From assembly GCA_023392635.1 (NCBI GenBank), contig JAEVYS010000013.1, positions 1-13,704 on the forward strand: a stretch of DNA of 13,704 nt, written 5' to 3'. This document shows positions 1 to 5,490 of the stretch, one piece after another. Source of the stretch: Actinomycetes bacterium. Lineage in GTDB: Bacteria > Actinomycetota > Actinomycetes > Propionibacteriales > Propionibacteriaceae. Position numbers and translations under genes: made by a program. Position 1 is the first letter of the stretch. Each line of letters starts with the position of its first letter. Below the pieces are notes generated by a model. It searched no databases. It saw only the letters and a program-made list of their open reading frames with translations, and was not told the origin of the DNA.

Positions 1-205
1 GGTAGCACAGCGACTTGCCGCCGCCGGTCGGCATCAGCACCAGCGCGTCGCCGCCGCGCACCACATGGTCGATGATGTCGGCCTGCTGGCCGCGGAAGGA
101 GTCGTAGCCGAACACCGTCCGCAGCGCCTCGAGCGCCGTGGCCGGCCGTTGACCGGGGGCATCGTCCGACGCATCCCGGTTGCTGTAGGAAAACAACGAA
201 TCCAC
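1..205 (-). CDS. recQ: ATP-dependent DNA helicase RecQ, N-terminal fragment (cut by left edge)
   Basis: This is the N-terminal end of a RecQ-family 3'-5' DNA helicase, which unwinds DNA in recombination and replication-fork repair. About 68 residues are visible. They include the RecQ-typical segment FGYDSFRGQQADII (motif 0, nucleotide-sensing glutamine) followed by the Walker A motif MPTGGGKSLCY, which runs into the window edge. I chose the GTG at 203-205 because no ATG occurs in this frame between Walker A and the in-frame stop at 263-265; a TTG at 194-196 is an alternative. No good Shine-Dalgarno sequence precedes either, so the exact start is uncertain. The rest of the helicase core and the RQC/HRDC domains lie outside the window. 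It belongs to the alphaproteobacterial-looking part, and about 240 bp separate it from the small ORF at 445 on the other strand. Confidence 0.88.
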   Translation of the reverse strand, partial: MDSLFSYSNRDASDDAPGQRPATALEALRTVFGYDSFRGQQADIIDHVVRGGDALVLMPTGGGKSLCY

Positions 206-396
206 GCCGATGCGGTTCAGGAAAGTGGTGCCGGGGATCCGGCTTGTCGTCTCAACGACCCATCATGTGGCACAGATCGCCCCCGGGGCAAAGCCGCAAA
301 GGAACACGCTCGGGAACAAAGGTCGGACGGTCACAGGCGCCACCACGCATTGGTGTGAAAACATAGCGCCTGTTCATCGCCTGCGTGTAAAGTGAA

Positions 397-428
397 AAAC
401 GGCGGATGGAATAGGCCATCCGCCGTTT
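397..428 (-). terminator. Rho-independent terminator (minus direction) / 5' hairpin of the small ORF (plus direction)
   Basis: A perfect 13-bp inverted repeat is present: AAACGGCGGATGG (397-409), a 6-nt loop AATAGG (410-415), and CCATCCGCCGTTT (416-428). Read on the minus strand, the stem is followed by a run of five T (TTTTTCAC). That is the classical intrinsic-terminator layout, and it would stop transcripts coming from argJ-mutT before recQ. Read on the plus strand there is no T run. There the same hairpin ends 3-4 nt before the Shine-Dalgarno sequence of the small ORF at 445, so it could influence that ORF's translation. Confidence 0.7.
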
Positions 429-444
429 CAGAGAGGAAGCCGGC

Positions 445-519
445 ATGAAGAAGATGCCCTTCTTCCTGGTGCTCCAGTGGCGCAGATGGCGGATCGAAAT
501 CCGCCTGATCCGCCGCTAA
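445..519 (+). CDS. Candidate 24-residue basic amphipathic microprotein
   Basis: I do not recognise this ORF. It runs ATG to TAA with 24 codons and is preceded by a purine-rich Shine-Dalgarno sequence, GAGAGGAA (431-438), six nucleotides before the ATG. The product begins MKKMPFFLVLQW and ends in an Arg/Trp-rich half, WRRWRIEIRLIRR. That is a short hydrophobic stretch followed by a strongly cationic, potentially amphipathic helix, which would suit membrane association (inference). It sits between the hairpins at 397-428 and 532-561, and a third stem (GGCGGAT 488-494, CGAA loop, ATCCGCC 499-505) lies inside the coding sequence. The heptamer GGCGGAT or its complement occurs five times between 401 and 514. 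The locus could therefore be a structured small RNA, a dual-function RNA or a chance ORF. No same-strand gene lies downstream that it could attenuate. Confidence 0.4.
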   Translation: MKKMPFFLVLQWRRWRIEIRLIRR

Positions 520-531
520 GCACCGGGATCG

Positions 532-561
532 TGCCGGCGGGTGTAGCAGCACCCGCCGGCA
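532..561. terminator. Strong hairpin between convergent small ORF and mutT; possible two-way terminator
   Basis: A perfect 12-bp stem, TGCCGGCGGGTG (532-543) with CACCCGCCGGCA (550-561), has a 6-nt loop TAGCAG. It begins 12 nt after the TAA of the small ORF and lies about 55 nt beyond the stop of mutT on the other strand. That is where a shared terminator for convergent genes would sit. Neither strand has a clean T run immediately after the stem; the nearest minus-strand T run is before the stem at 570-574. Intrinsic termination is therefore plausible but not certain. Confidence 0.45.
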
Positions 562-616
562 ACCTCCGAAAAATATACAACCGCGCGGCCTAATTTTCAA
601 CGCGTGGTATCGGCCG

Positions 617-1060
617 CTACAGCAAATCGCGCAGCATCGCCACCAGCGGCACGTCGGCCGGGGGCATCGGGTAGTCGCCCATCCGGTTCGGGTAGACCCA
701 GGCGAGTTTCTGCCCCTCCCGCGGCATCACGTCGCCCTCCCACACCCGGCAGACATAGAGCGGCATCAGCAGGTGAAAGCTCTCATAGCTGTGCGAGGCG
801 AAGGTGAAGGGCGCGAGGCAGCTTGCCGCCGTGTCGATGCCCAACTCCTCCTTCAGCTCGCGCACCAGCGCCGCTTCCGGCGTCTCGTCGGCATGCACCT
901 TGCCGCCGGGGAACTCCCACAGGCCCGCCAGCGACTTGCCGGGCGGGCGCTGGGCCAGCAGCACGCGCCCGTCGGCATCGACGAGCGCCACCGCGACGAC
1001 CAGCAGCACCGGCAGCGAGCCGGGCGCGGGGGTGGAGTTGGGATCGAAACAGGCGGTCAT
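617..1060 (-). CDS. mutT: MutT-type Nudix hydrolase (8-oxo-dGTP diphosphatase)
   Basis: This Nudix hydrolase probably removes 8-oxo-dGTP from the nucleotide pool by cleaving it to the monophosphate, which prevents A:T to C:G mutations. The 147-residue protein carries a complete Nudix box at about residues 53-75, matching GX5EX7REUXEEXGU: Gly53, Glu59, Arg67, Glu68, Glu71, Glu72 and Gly74. Upstream of it is the MutT-like strand VVAVALVDADGRVLLAQRPPGK. The length is typical of MutT (about 130-150 residues). I chose the ATG at 1058-1060 because GGAG (1068-1071) lies 7 nt upstream; the GTG immediately before it (1061-1063) would leave only 4 nt. It follows argJ on the same strand after 19 bp, so the two are probably co-transcribed. 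Other Nudix substrates are possible, but the RPPGKxxxGxWEFPGGK signature favours MutT. Confidence 0.9.
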   Translation of the reverse strand: MTACFDPNSTPAPGSLPVLLVVAVALVDADGRVLLAQRPPGKSLAGLWEFPGGKVHADETPEAALVRELKEELGIDTAASCLAPFTFASHSYESFHLLMPLYVCRVWEGDVMPREGQKLAWVYPNRMGDYPMPPADVPLVAMLRDLL

Positions 1061-1079
1061 CACGCGGCTCCGGTGACGG

Positions 1080-2318
1080 TCAGCTCCGATAGCTGCCGTT
1101 GATGTCGATGTAGCCGTGCGTCAGGTCGCAGGTCCACACCTTCGCCGTGCCCTTGCCCAGGCCGAGGTCGATGTCGATGTCGATCTCCTTGCCCTTCATG
1201 TGATTGGCGACCGGCGTCTCGTCGTAGCCGGGGACCTCCATCCCGTCGGCGCAGATCAGGGTGCCGCCGACGGTGATCTTGATCAGGTCGCGGTCGGCGC
1301 GCTCGCCGGCGCGGCCGATGGCGGCGACGATGCGGCCCCAGTTGGCGTCCTCGCCGGCCACCGCGGTCTTGACCAGCGGCGAGTTCGCCACGGTCATGCC
1401 GATCCGCTTGGCGGCGGCGTCGCTGTCGGCACCGCGCACGGTGATGGCGATGAACTTGGTCGCCCCCTCGCCGTCGCGCACCACCTGCAGTGCCAGATCG
1501 AGCAGCAGATCCTCCAGCGCGGCGCGGAACTCCGCCAGCTCGGCGGCATCGGCGCTCGACACCGGGGCGTTGCCGGCCTTGCCGGTCGCGAACAGCAGCA
1601 GCGTGTCGCTGGTCGAGGTGTCGCCGTCCACCGTGACGGCGTTGAAGGTGCGCTCGGTGAACTCCGACAGCATGTCCTGCAGTGCGGTGGCGGCGATGGC
1701 GGCATCGGTGAAGACGAAGCCCAGCATCGTCGCCATATCCGGCGCGATCATGCCGGAGCCCTTGGCGAAGCCGGCGATGGTCACCGTCGTACCGCCGATG
1801 GTGGCGGTGCGGACCGCGCCCTTCGGGAAGGTGTCGGTGGTCATGATGGCGCGGGCGGCCTTCTCCCACGCCGCGGAGTCCGCCGCGAGGTTCGGGGCCA
1901 TCGGCGCCAGGCATTTGCCGATGGCGTCGGCGGCCAGCGGGATGCCGATCACGCCGGTCGAGGCGATGTAGACCTCGTCCGGGGCGCAGCCGGCCAGATC
2001 GGCGGCGGCGCTGACGGTCGCCTGCACGGTGGCGTCGCCCGCCTTGCCGGTGAAGGCGTTAGCATTGCCGGCATTCACCACCACGGCGCGCGCCGACCCC
2101 TTGGGCAGGCTGTCGCGGCACCAGATCACCGGGGCCGAGCAGGTCAGCGACCGGGTCAGCACGCCCGCCACGCTGGTGCCGGGATCCAGCACGGCCAGCA
2201 GCAGATCGTCGCGGCCCTTGTATCGGATGCCGCTGTTCGCCGTGGCGATGCGCACGCCCGCGATGGGCGGCAACGTCGGGAAGCTGGCGGGAGCCAAGGG
2301 GGAGAGGGTCGTGGCCAT
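1080..2318 (-). CDS. argJ: Arginine biosynthesis bifunctional protein ArgJ (glutamate N-acetyltransferase / N-acetylglutamate synthase)
   Basis: ArgJ transfers the acetyl group from N-acetylornithine to glutamate, which recycles acetyl in arginine synthesis. In bifunctional forms it also makes N-acetylglutamate from acetyl-CoA. The 412-residue protein is full length for the family (about 400 residues). It contains VNAGNANAFTG, ASTGVIG and MTTDTFPKGA. It also has the self-cleavage site IAPDMATMLG, where the Ala196-Thr197 bond is expected to be cut to give alpha and beta chains with Thr197 as N-terminal nucleophile. The C-terminus GYIDINGSYRS is typical. I chose the ATG at 2316-2318 because the product then begins directly before the conserved region. 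An upstream ATG at 2393 would add 25 residues unlike the family and would start almost inside the homopolymer junction. A weak GGGAA lies about 10 nt upstream. It is followed by mutT. Confidence 0.96.
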   Translation of the reverse strand: MATTLSPLAPASFPTLPPIAGVRIATANSGIRYKGRDDLLLAVLDPGTSVAGVLTRSLTCSAPVIWCRDSLPKGSARAVVVNAGNANAFTGKAGDATVQATVSAAADLAGCAPDEVYIASTGVIGIPLAADAIGKCLAPMAPNLAADSAAWEKAARAIMTTDTFPKGAVRTATIGGTTVTIAGFAKGSGMIAPDMATMLGFVFTDAAIAATALQDMLSEFTERTFNAVTVDGDTSTSDTLLLFATGKAGNAPVSSADAAELAEFRAALEDLLLDLALQVVRDGEGATKFIAITVRGADSDAAAKRIGMTVANSPLVKTAVAGEDANWGRIVAAIGRAGERADRDLIKITVGGTLICADGMEVPGYDETPVANHMKGKEIDIDIDLGLGKGTAKVWTCDLTHGYIDINGSYRS

Positions 2319-2397
2319 GGAGGGGATTCCCGTGGTGGGGAGTGGTGGTGGCGTGGTGACGGAGAGCGTCGGGTGCTGGCGTATTGCCCCCACCCCG

Positions 2398-2435
2398 CCC
2401 CCCCCCCCCCCGGGGGGGGGGGGGGGGGGGGGGGG
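2398..2435. other. C14-G24 homopolymer block; probable chimeric assembly junction
   Basis: Fourteen C (2398-2411) are followed directly by twenty-four G (2412-2435). The left flank is the leader of an alphaproteobacterial-looking argJ. The right flank, within 35 bp, is the 3' end of an actinobacterial-looking amt gene. Nothing else in the window has such a run. G homopolymers are a known no-signal artefact of two-colour sequencing, and a C-run/G-run pair is its own complement, so it can falsely join contigs from different genomes. I treat it as an artefact rather than a biological element. Confidence 0.85.
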
Positions 2436-2444
2436 CGCCGACGC

Positions 2445-2462
2445 CGCGACCGTGCGGTCGCG
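2445..2462 (-). terminator. Possible terminator hairpin after amt
   Basis: An inverted repeat, CGCGACCG (2445-2452) and CGGTCGCG (2455-2462), starts 8 nt past the stop codon of amt in its direction of transcription. The central bases form a very tight turn, so the real loop is probably four nucleotides. No T run follows before the homopolymer junction, so this is only a GC-hairpin type candidate. Confidence 0.35.
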
Positions 2463-2469
2463 ATCCCGG

Positions 2470-3699
2470 TCAGGCGCGTTCCATCACGAGCTCGTTCTGG
2501 TACGCCGACTCGGAGTGCTCGACGACGTCGAGCCCGGTCACCTCGGCCTCCTCGGAGGCGCGGATGCCGATCGTCGCCTTCAGGGCGAGGAGGATGATCG
2601 CCGTCACGACGCCCGAGTAGATGATCGTGACGCCGTTGGCGAGGGCCTGCTCGGCCAGCAGGCGCAGCCCGCCGCCGTAGAACAGGCCGTCCAGGTGCTC
2701 GGCGCCGAAGTACTCGGCATCGGCGAACAGCCCGATGAGGAGCGAGCCCACGAGGCCGCCGACGAAGTGGACGCCGACGACGTCGAGGGCGTCGTCGAAC
2801 CCGGCCCGGAACTTGATGCGGACGGCGTAGCAGCAGACGATCCCCGCCGCGAGGCCGATCCAGATCGACGACATCGACGAGACGAACCCGCACGCCGGCG
2901 TGATGGCGACGAGGCCGGCCACGATGCCCGACGCGGCCCCGAGGTTCGTGAAGTGCCCGTCCCGCAGGCGCTCGGTGATGCACCAGGCGAGGCCCGCCGC
3001 GGCGGCGGCGAGGAACGTGTTCATGAACGCCTGGACGGCCTGGCCGTTGGCGCCGAGCGCGGAGCCGGCGTTGAAGCCGAACCAGCCGAACCAGAGGATG
3101 CCGGTGCCGATCATGACGAGCGGCATCGAGTGCGGCGGGTGCCCCTCGGCCGGCCAGCCCTTGCGCTTGCCGAGGATGAGGACCGCCACGAGCGCCGCGA
3201 TGCCGGCGTTGACGTGGATGGCCGTGCCGCCCGCGAAGTCGAGCGAGCCGCGCACGCCGAGCCAGCCGCCGTAGACCCACTTGAAGACCGGTGCGAACAC
3301 CAGGAGCATCCAGAGCGGGGCGAAGATCGCCCAGGCCGCGAACTTCATGCGCCCGGCCACGGCGCCCGAGATCAGCGCCGGCGTGATGACGGCGAACATC
3401 CCGAGGAAGGCGATCGTCAGGAGCGTCTTCACCATCTCGGGGGAACCGATGTGCATGTTGCCGAGGAACGCGGCGTCGAAGCCACCGAACCACGAGGCGC
3501 CCGAGTCACCCGCGGCGATCGAGTACCCGACGACGACCCACGCGATCGGGATCACCAACAGGCACCAGAAGTTCATCATCAGCATGTTGAGGACGTTCCG
3601 ACTGCGGTCCATGCCGCCGTAGAAGAACGCCAGACCGGGTGTCATGAACAGCACCAACGCCGCCGAGATCAACACCCATGCAATGTCACCAGACTCCAT
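2470..3699 (-). CDS. amt: Ammonium transporter (Amt/AmtB family)
   Basis: This is an inner-membrane ammonium channel of the Amt/MEP/Rh family, which forms trimers and takes up ammonium under nitrogen limitation. The 409-residue protein spans the full family length with about 11 hydrophobic segments. Family landmarks are PGLAFFYGGM near the N-terminus, Asp154 and the first pore histidine His162 in DFAGGTAIHVNAG, WFGFNAGS (203-213), and the second pore histidine His311 in DVVGVHFVGG. The cytoplasmic tail GLDVVEHSESAYQNE matches the conserved C-terminal region that contacts PII proteins. There is no cleavable signal peptide; the N-terminus runs straight into the first segment. The ATG at 3697-3699 has GGAAGG about 4 nt upstream. 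A PII gene (glnK) often follows amt, but here the sequence stops at the artefactual junction, so its absence means nothing. It is divergent from the DUF2277 gene. Confidence 0.97.
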   Translation of the reverse strand: MESGDIAWVLISAALVLFMTPGLAFFYGGMDRSRNVLNMLMMNFWCLLVIPIAWVVVGYSIAAGDSGASWFGGFDAAFLGNMHIGSPEMVKTLLTIAFLGMFAVITPALISGAVAGRMKFAAWAIFAPLWMLLVFAPVFKWVYGGWLGVRGSLDFAGGTAIHVNAGIAALVAVLILGKRKGWPAEGHPPHSMPLVMIGTGILWFGWFGFNAGSALGANGQAVQAFMNTFLAAAAAGLAWCITERLRDGHFTNLGAASGIVAGLVAITPACGFVSSMSSIWIGLAAGIVCCYAVRIKFRAGFDDALDVVGVHFVGGLVGSLLIGLFADAEYFGAEHLDGLFYGGGLRLLAEQALANGVTIIYSGVVTAIILLALKATIGIRASEEAEVTGLDVVEHSESAYQNELVMERA

Positions 3700-3757
3700 G
3701 GCCCTTCCGTTTCGTTGTCAGCCAGCAAGTACGACTTCCGCACCATGGTGTGGAGAT

Positions 3758-3773
3758 GTTTCACGGGTGTTTC
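3758..3773 (-). promoter_or_regulatory. GlnR-like nitrogen-response box upstream of amt
   Basis: The plus strand reads GTTTC-n6-GTTTC (3758-3762 and 3769-3773), which is GAAAC-n6-GAAAC in the direction of amt. In actinobacteria the OmpR-type regulator GlnR binds paired half-sites of the form GTnAC-n6-GAAAC in front of nitrogen genes, including amt. The spacing is exactly six and the site lies about 60-75 bp before the amt start, a suitable place for an activator. One half-site deviates from the GTnAC form, and no second pair is evident. The assignment is by motif and context only. Confidence 0.45.
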
Positions 3774-3843
3774 GTGGCCGAGGCGAGGTCGTGAAGCGCG
3801 GCCGCCCGGCCACCGGGGGCGGCCGGGCGCGAACATGGGCGGC

Positions 3844-4113
3844 ATGTGCCGGAACATCACGACCCTCCGAGGCCTCGAGCCCGTCGCCACCCCCGAGGAG
3901 ATCGAGGCCGCCGCCCGTCAGTACGTGCGCAAGGTGAGCGGCGTGCAGTCGACCTCGGCAGCGACCGAGTCGGCGTTCGAGCTCGCCGTGCAGCGGATCA
4001 CCGAGGCGACGACCGACCTGCTCGCCGAGCTGCCGCCCCGCCGCCAACCCCCGAAGACCGAGCCGCCGCTGCGGCGCATCGCCCGGCGCGACACCGCCGC
4101 CGTCAGCGGCTGA
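3844..4113 (+). CDS. DUF2277 family protein
   Basis: This is a small soluble protein of the conserved DUF2277 family, whose function is not known to me. The 89 residues begin MCRNITTLRGLEP, and the run EEIEAAARQYVRKVSG that follows is the family's hallmark. Next comes a helix with AFELAVQRITEATTDLL and a Pro/Arg-rich tail. I chose the ATG at 3844 because family members characteristically begin with MCRNI; an in-frame ATG at 3835 would add three residues (MGG). Transcription diverges from amt, with 144 bp between the starts. The 3' end overlaps the convergent PPOX gene by 11 bp (4103-4113). There is no signal peptide or membrane segment. Confidence 0.85.
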   Translation: MCRNITTLRGLEPVATPEEIEAAARQYVRKVSGVQSTSAATESAFELAVQRITEATTDLLAELPPRRQPPKTEPPLRRIARRDTAAVSG

Positions 4114-4573
4114 GGTCCCAGCGGCCCGCGGCGGCGAACCCGTCGCGACCGTCTCGCCCGGCGGCCCGCCAGGCGAGCACCCGCTCGGGCGCGACCTCGG
4201 TCAGCGGCCCGTGCTCGTCGACGTCGTACGGCCGCTCGTACTTGCCGACGTACTGGTCGAGCGCGGCGGGGTCCCGCGTCGCGCCGACGACGCGGCCCTC
4301 GACGAGCACCACGTCCGTGCCGCTCCCCAGGTGGACGGTCACCGTGGGGTCCGCGCGCAGCTGCGCCGCGACCGTCGGGCTGCCGACGCTCAGCAGCAGG
4401 CGCCCGTCGCGCCACAGGCCCCACACGGGCCGCGGGTGCGGGTGGCCGTCGCCGCGGGGCACCACCCAGTAGGTGCCGGCGCCGGCGAGCGCGGCGTCGA
4501 CCTCGGACCACGCGAGCTCCGGCGCGTCGGTCGCGGCGCCGTACAGGCGGAGGGTGCGGCGCTCCGCCGTCAG
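4103..4573 (-). CDS. Pyridoxamine 5'-phosphate oxidase-like (PPOX) flavin/F420-binding protein, apparent CTG start
   Basis: This is a small split-barrel flavoprotein of the PPOX family. Members bind FMN or F420 and reduce varied small substrates; the substrate here is unknown. The core runs from SEVDAALAGAGTYWVVP through RPVWGLWRDGRLLLSVG and ADPTVTVHLGSGTDVVLVEGRVV, as in actinobacterial members of about 130-160 residues. The only ATG in frame is at 4745-4747. It would add 58 Arg/Gly-rich residues read entirely inside the upstream dehydrogenase gene, so I reject it. There is no in-frame GTG or TTG before the conserved core. A CTG at 4571-4573 overlaps the TGA of the dehydrogenase (CTGA) and has AAGGAGGG 4 nt upstream. 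I take it as the start, giving 156 residues coupled to the upstream gene. The start is inferred; the family call is firmer. Confidence 0.78.
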   Translation of the reverse strand: MTAERRTLRLYGAATDAPELAWSEVDAALAGAGTYWVVPRGDGHPHPRPVWGLWRDGRLLLSVGSPTVAAQLRADPTVTVHLGSGTDVVLVEGRVVGATRDPAALDQYVGKYERPYDVDEHGPLTEVAPERVLAWRAAGRDGRDGFAAAGRWDLSR

Positions 4574-5388
4574 CGACCCTCCTTCAGGCCCGGGTGCCGG
4601 CTGGCCAGGATCGGCACGAGCAGCTGCTTGGGTGCGAGGTGCGCGAACGCCGCGCCCGCGCGGTTCGCCACGCCGGGGATCGCCACCGGCCGGCCCGACG
4701 CGACCGCGTCGACCGCGGTCTTCGCGACGGCGGCCGGCGTCTCCCACATGAACTTGGGGAGCGCGTCGTCCGCCTCGTCCTTCGAGAAGCCCGCAGCCTC
4801 GCCGAAGCCGGTGTCGACCGGACCGGGGCAGAGCGTCGTCGCGCTCACGCCGGTGCCGCGCAGCTCGCCGCCGAGGGCGCGCGTGTACGACAGCACGAAC
4901 GCCTTGCTCCCGCCGTAGCCGGCCTGTCCGGGCAGCGGTTGGAAGGCCGCGGTCGACGCGACGTTGAGCACGGCGCCGCTGCCGCGCTCGACCATGCCCG
5001 GGAGGAACCGCGTGCAGAGGTCGACGACGGCGACGACGTCCACCTCGAGCATGTGCATCTCGGTCTCGGGGTCCGCGGCCGCCACGGGTCCGACCGTCGA
5101 GAGGCCGGCGTTGTTCACGAGCACGCCCACCTCGAGCCCGATCGCCGAGACGCGGGCGGGCAGGTCGGCGCGGGCGACGCGGTCGCCGAGGTCGGTCGGC
5201 AGGACCTCGGCGCGCACCCCGGTGGCCGTGAGCTCGTCCGCGAGCTCCCGGAGGCGGTCGCCGCTGCGGGCCACCAACGTGACGCCCTGGCCGCGACGGG
5301 CCAGCTCGCGGGCGATCTCCACCCCGATCCCGGAGGAGGCCCCGGTCACGAGGGCGGTGCGGTCGGGGGCGGGCGGAGGCAGTGCCAT
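4570..5388 (-). CDS. Short-chain dehydrogenase/reductase (SDR family, classical type)
   Basis: This is an NAD(P)-dependent oxidoreductase with a Rossmann fold; the substrate cannot be read from the sequence. The 272-residue protein has the cofactor motif TGASSGIG (residues 15-22), NNAG (92-95), and the catalytic serine at about 145 in NVAS. It also has the active-site pair Tyr158 and Lys162 in YGGSK, and the PGPVDT loop near 188. An Arg at the end of the second strand (LVARS) suggests NADPH preference (inference). I chose the ATG at 5386-5388, which places TGASSGIG at the usual distance. An upstream ATG at 5442 adds 18 Ala/Gly/Pro-rich residues. TACGGT six nucleotides before the chosen ATG would fit a leaderless transcript. 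The stop overlaps the CTG start of the PPOX gene, so the two are likely translationally coupled. Confidence 0.93.
   Translation of the reverse strand: MALPPPAPDRTALVTGASSGIGVEIARELARRGQGVTLVARSGDRLRELADELTATGVRAEVLPTDLGDRVARADLPARVSAIGLEVGVLVNNAGLSTVGPVAAADPETEMHMLEVDVVAVVDLCTRFLPGMVERGSGAVLNVASTAAFQPLPGQAGYGGSKAFVLSYTRALGGELRGTGVSATTLCPGPVDTGFGEAAGFSKDEADDALPKFMWETPAAVAKTAVDAVASGRPVAIPGVANRAGAAFAHLAPKQLLVPILASRHPGLKEGR
4577..4584 (-). promoter_or_regulatory. Ribosome binding site that decides the CTG start of the PPOX gene
   Basis: Read on the minus strand, the sequence is AAGGAGGG, a full match to the anti-Shine-Dalgarno core. It lies in the last codons of the dehydrogenase, 4 nt before the CTG at 4573. 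Most starts in this part of the window have only weak ribosome binding sites, so its strength stands out. It argues for initiation or re-initiation right at the overlapping stop/start. Confidence 0.65.
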
Positions 5389-5394
5389 GGGGGC

Positions 5395-5400
5395 ACCGTA
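5395..5400 (-). promoter_or_regulatory. Possible -10 element for a leaderless SDR transcript
   Basis: On the minus strand the hexamer TACGGT (TAnnnT) ends six nucleotides before the ATG at 5388. That is the distance at which transcription would start on or next to the start codon. No clear -35 is visible, and the in-frame ATG at 5442 lies upstream of this element. Confidence 0.35.
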
Positions 5401-5477
5401 GGCCCCTCCCGCCGCCGGATGCCGGGGGGCGGCGACGTTCACCCCGGCCGTGGCGACACGATCACCGTCCGAATTGT

Positions 5478-5483
5478 TACGAT
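5478..5483 (+). promoter_or_regulatory. -10 element of an apparent leaderless promoter for the lipoprotein gene
   Basis: TACGAT fits the actinobacterial TAnnnT -10 consensus and ends seven nucleotides before the ATG at 5491. Transcription would then begin at the A of the start codon, giving a leaderless mRNA. The stretch around it (GAATTGTTACGATTTTTGTC) is strikingly AT-rich for this GC-rich DNA. There is no Shine-Dalgarno sequence. No convincing -35 is visible. Confidence 0.6.
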
Positions 5484-5490
5484 TTTTGTC

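Noticed and set aside
581..590. CCGCGCGG palindrome followed on the minus strand by TATATTTTT as an intrinsic terminator of mutT
   Set aside because: The eight-base palindrome leaves no loop, so it cannot form a stable hairpin of the needed length; the stems at 532-561 and 397-428 are better candidates.
2319..2393. N-terminal extension of ArgJ from the ATG at 2393
   Set aside because: It starts within a few bases of the homopolymer junction and adds 25 residues not seen in the family; the ATG at 2318 gives the normal N-terminus.
2398..2435. Reading the C14-G24 block as a biological element (phase-variable tract, recombination site or horizontal-transfer boundary)
   Set aside because: It lies in no gene, has no flanking repeats, integrase or tRNA, and separates DNA of two different phyla. 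An assembly or sequencing artefact is simpler.
1116..2597. Long plus-strand open frames (1116-2597 and 2029-4113) running across argJ, the homopolymer block and amt
   Set aside because: They are shadows of real minus-strand genes in GC-rich DNA. Their products are low-complexity His/Arg/Asp/Gly-rich and they read through the artefactual junction.
4574..4747. ATG at 4747 as the start of the PPOX gene
   Set aside because: The added 58 residues are Arg/Gly-rich, lie wholly inside the SDR gene in another frame and do not resemble PPOX proteins. The CTG with AAGGAGGG is better supported.
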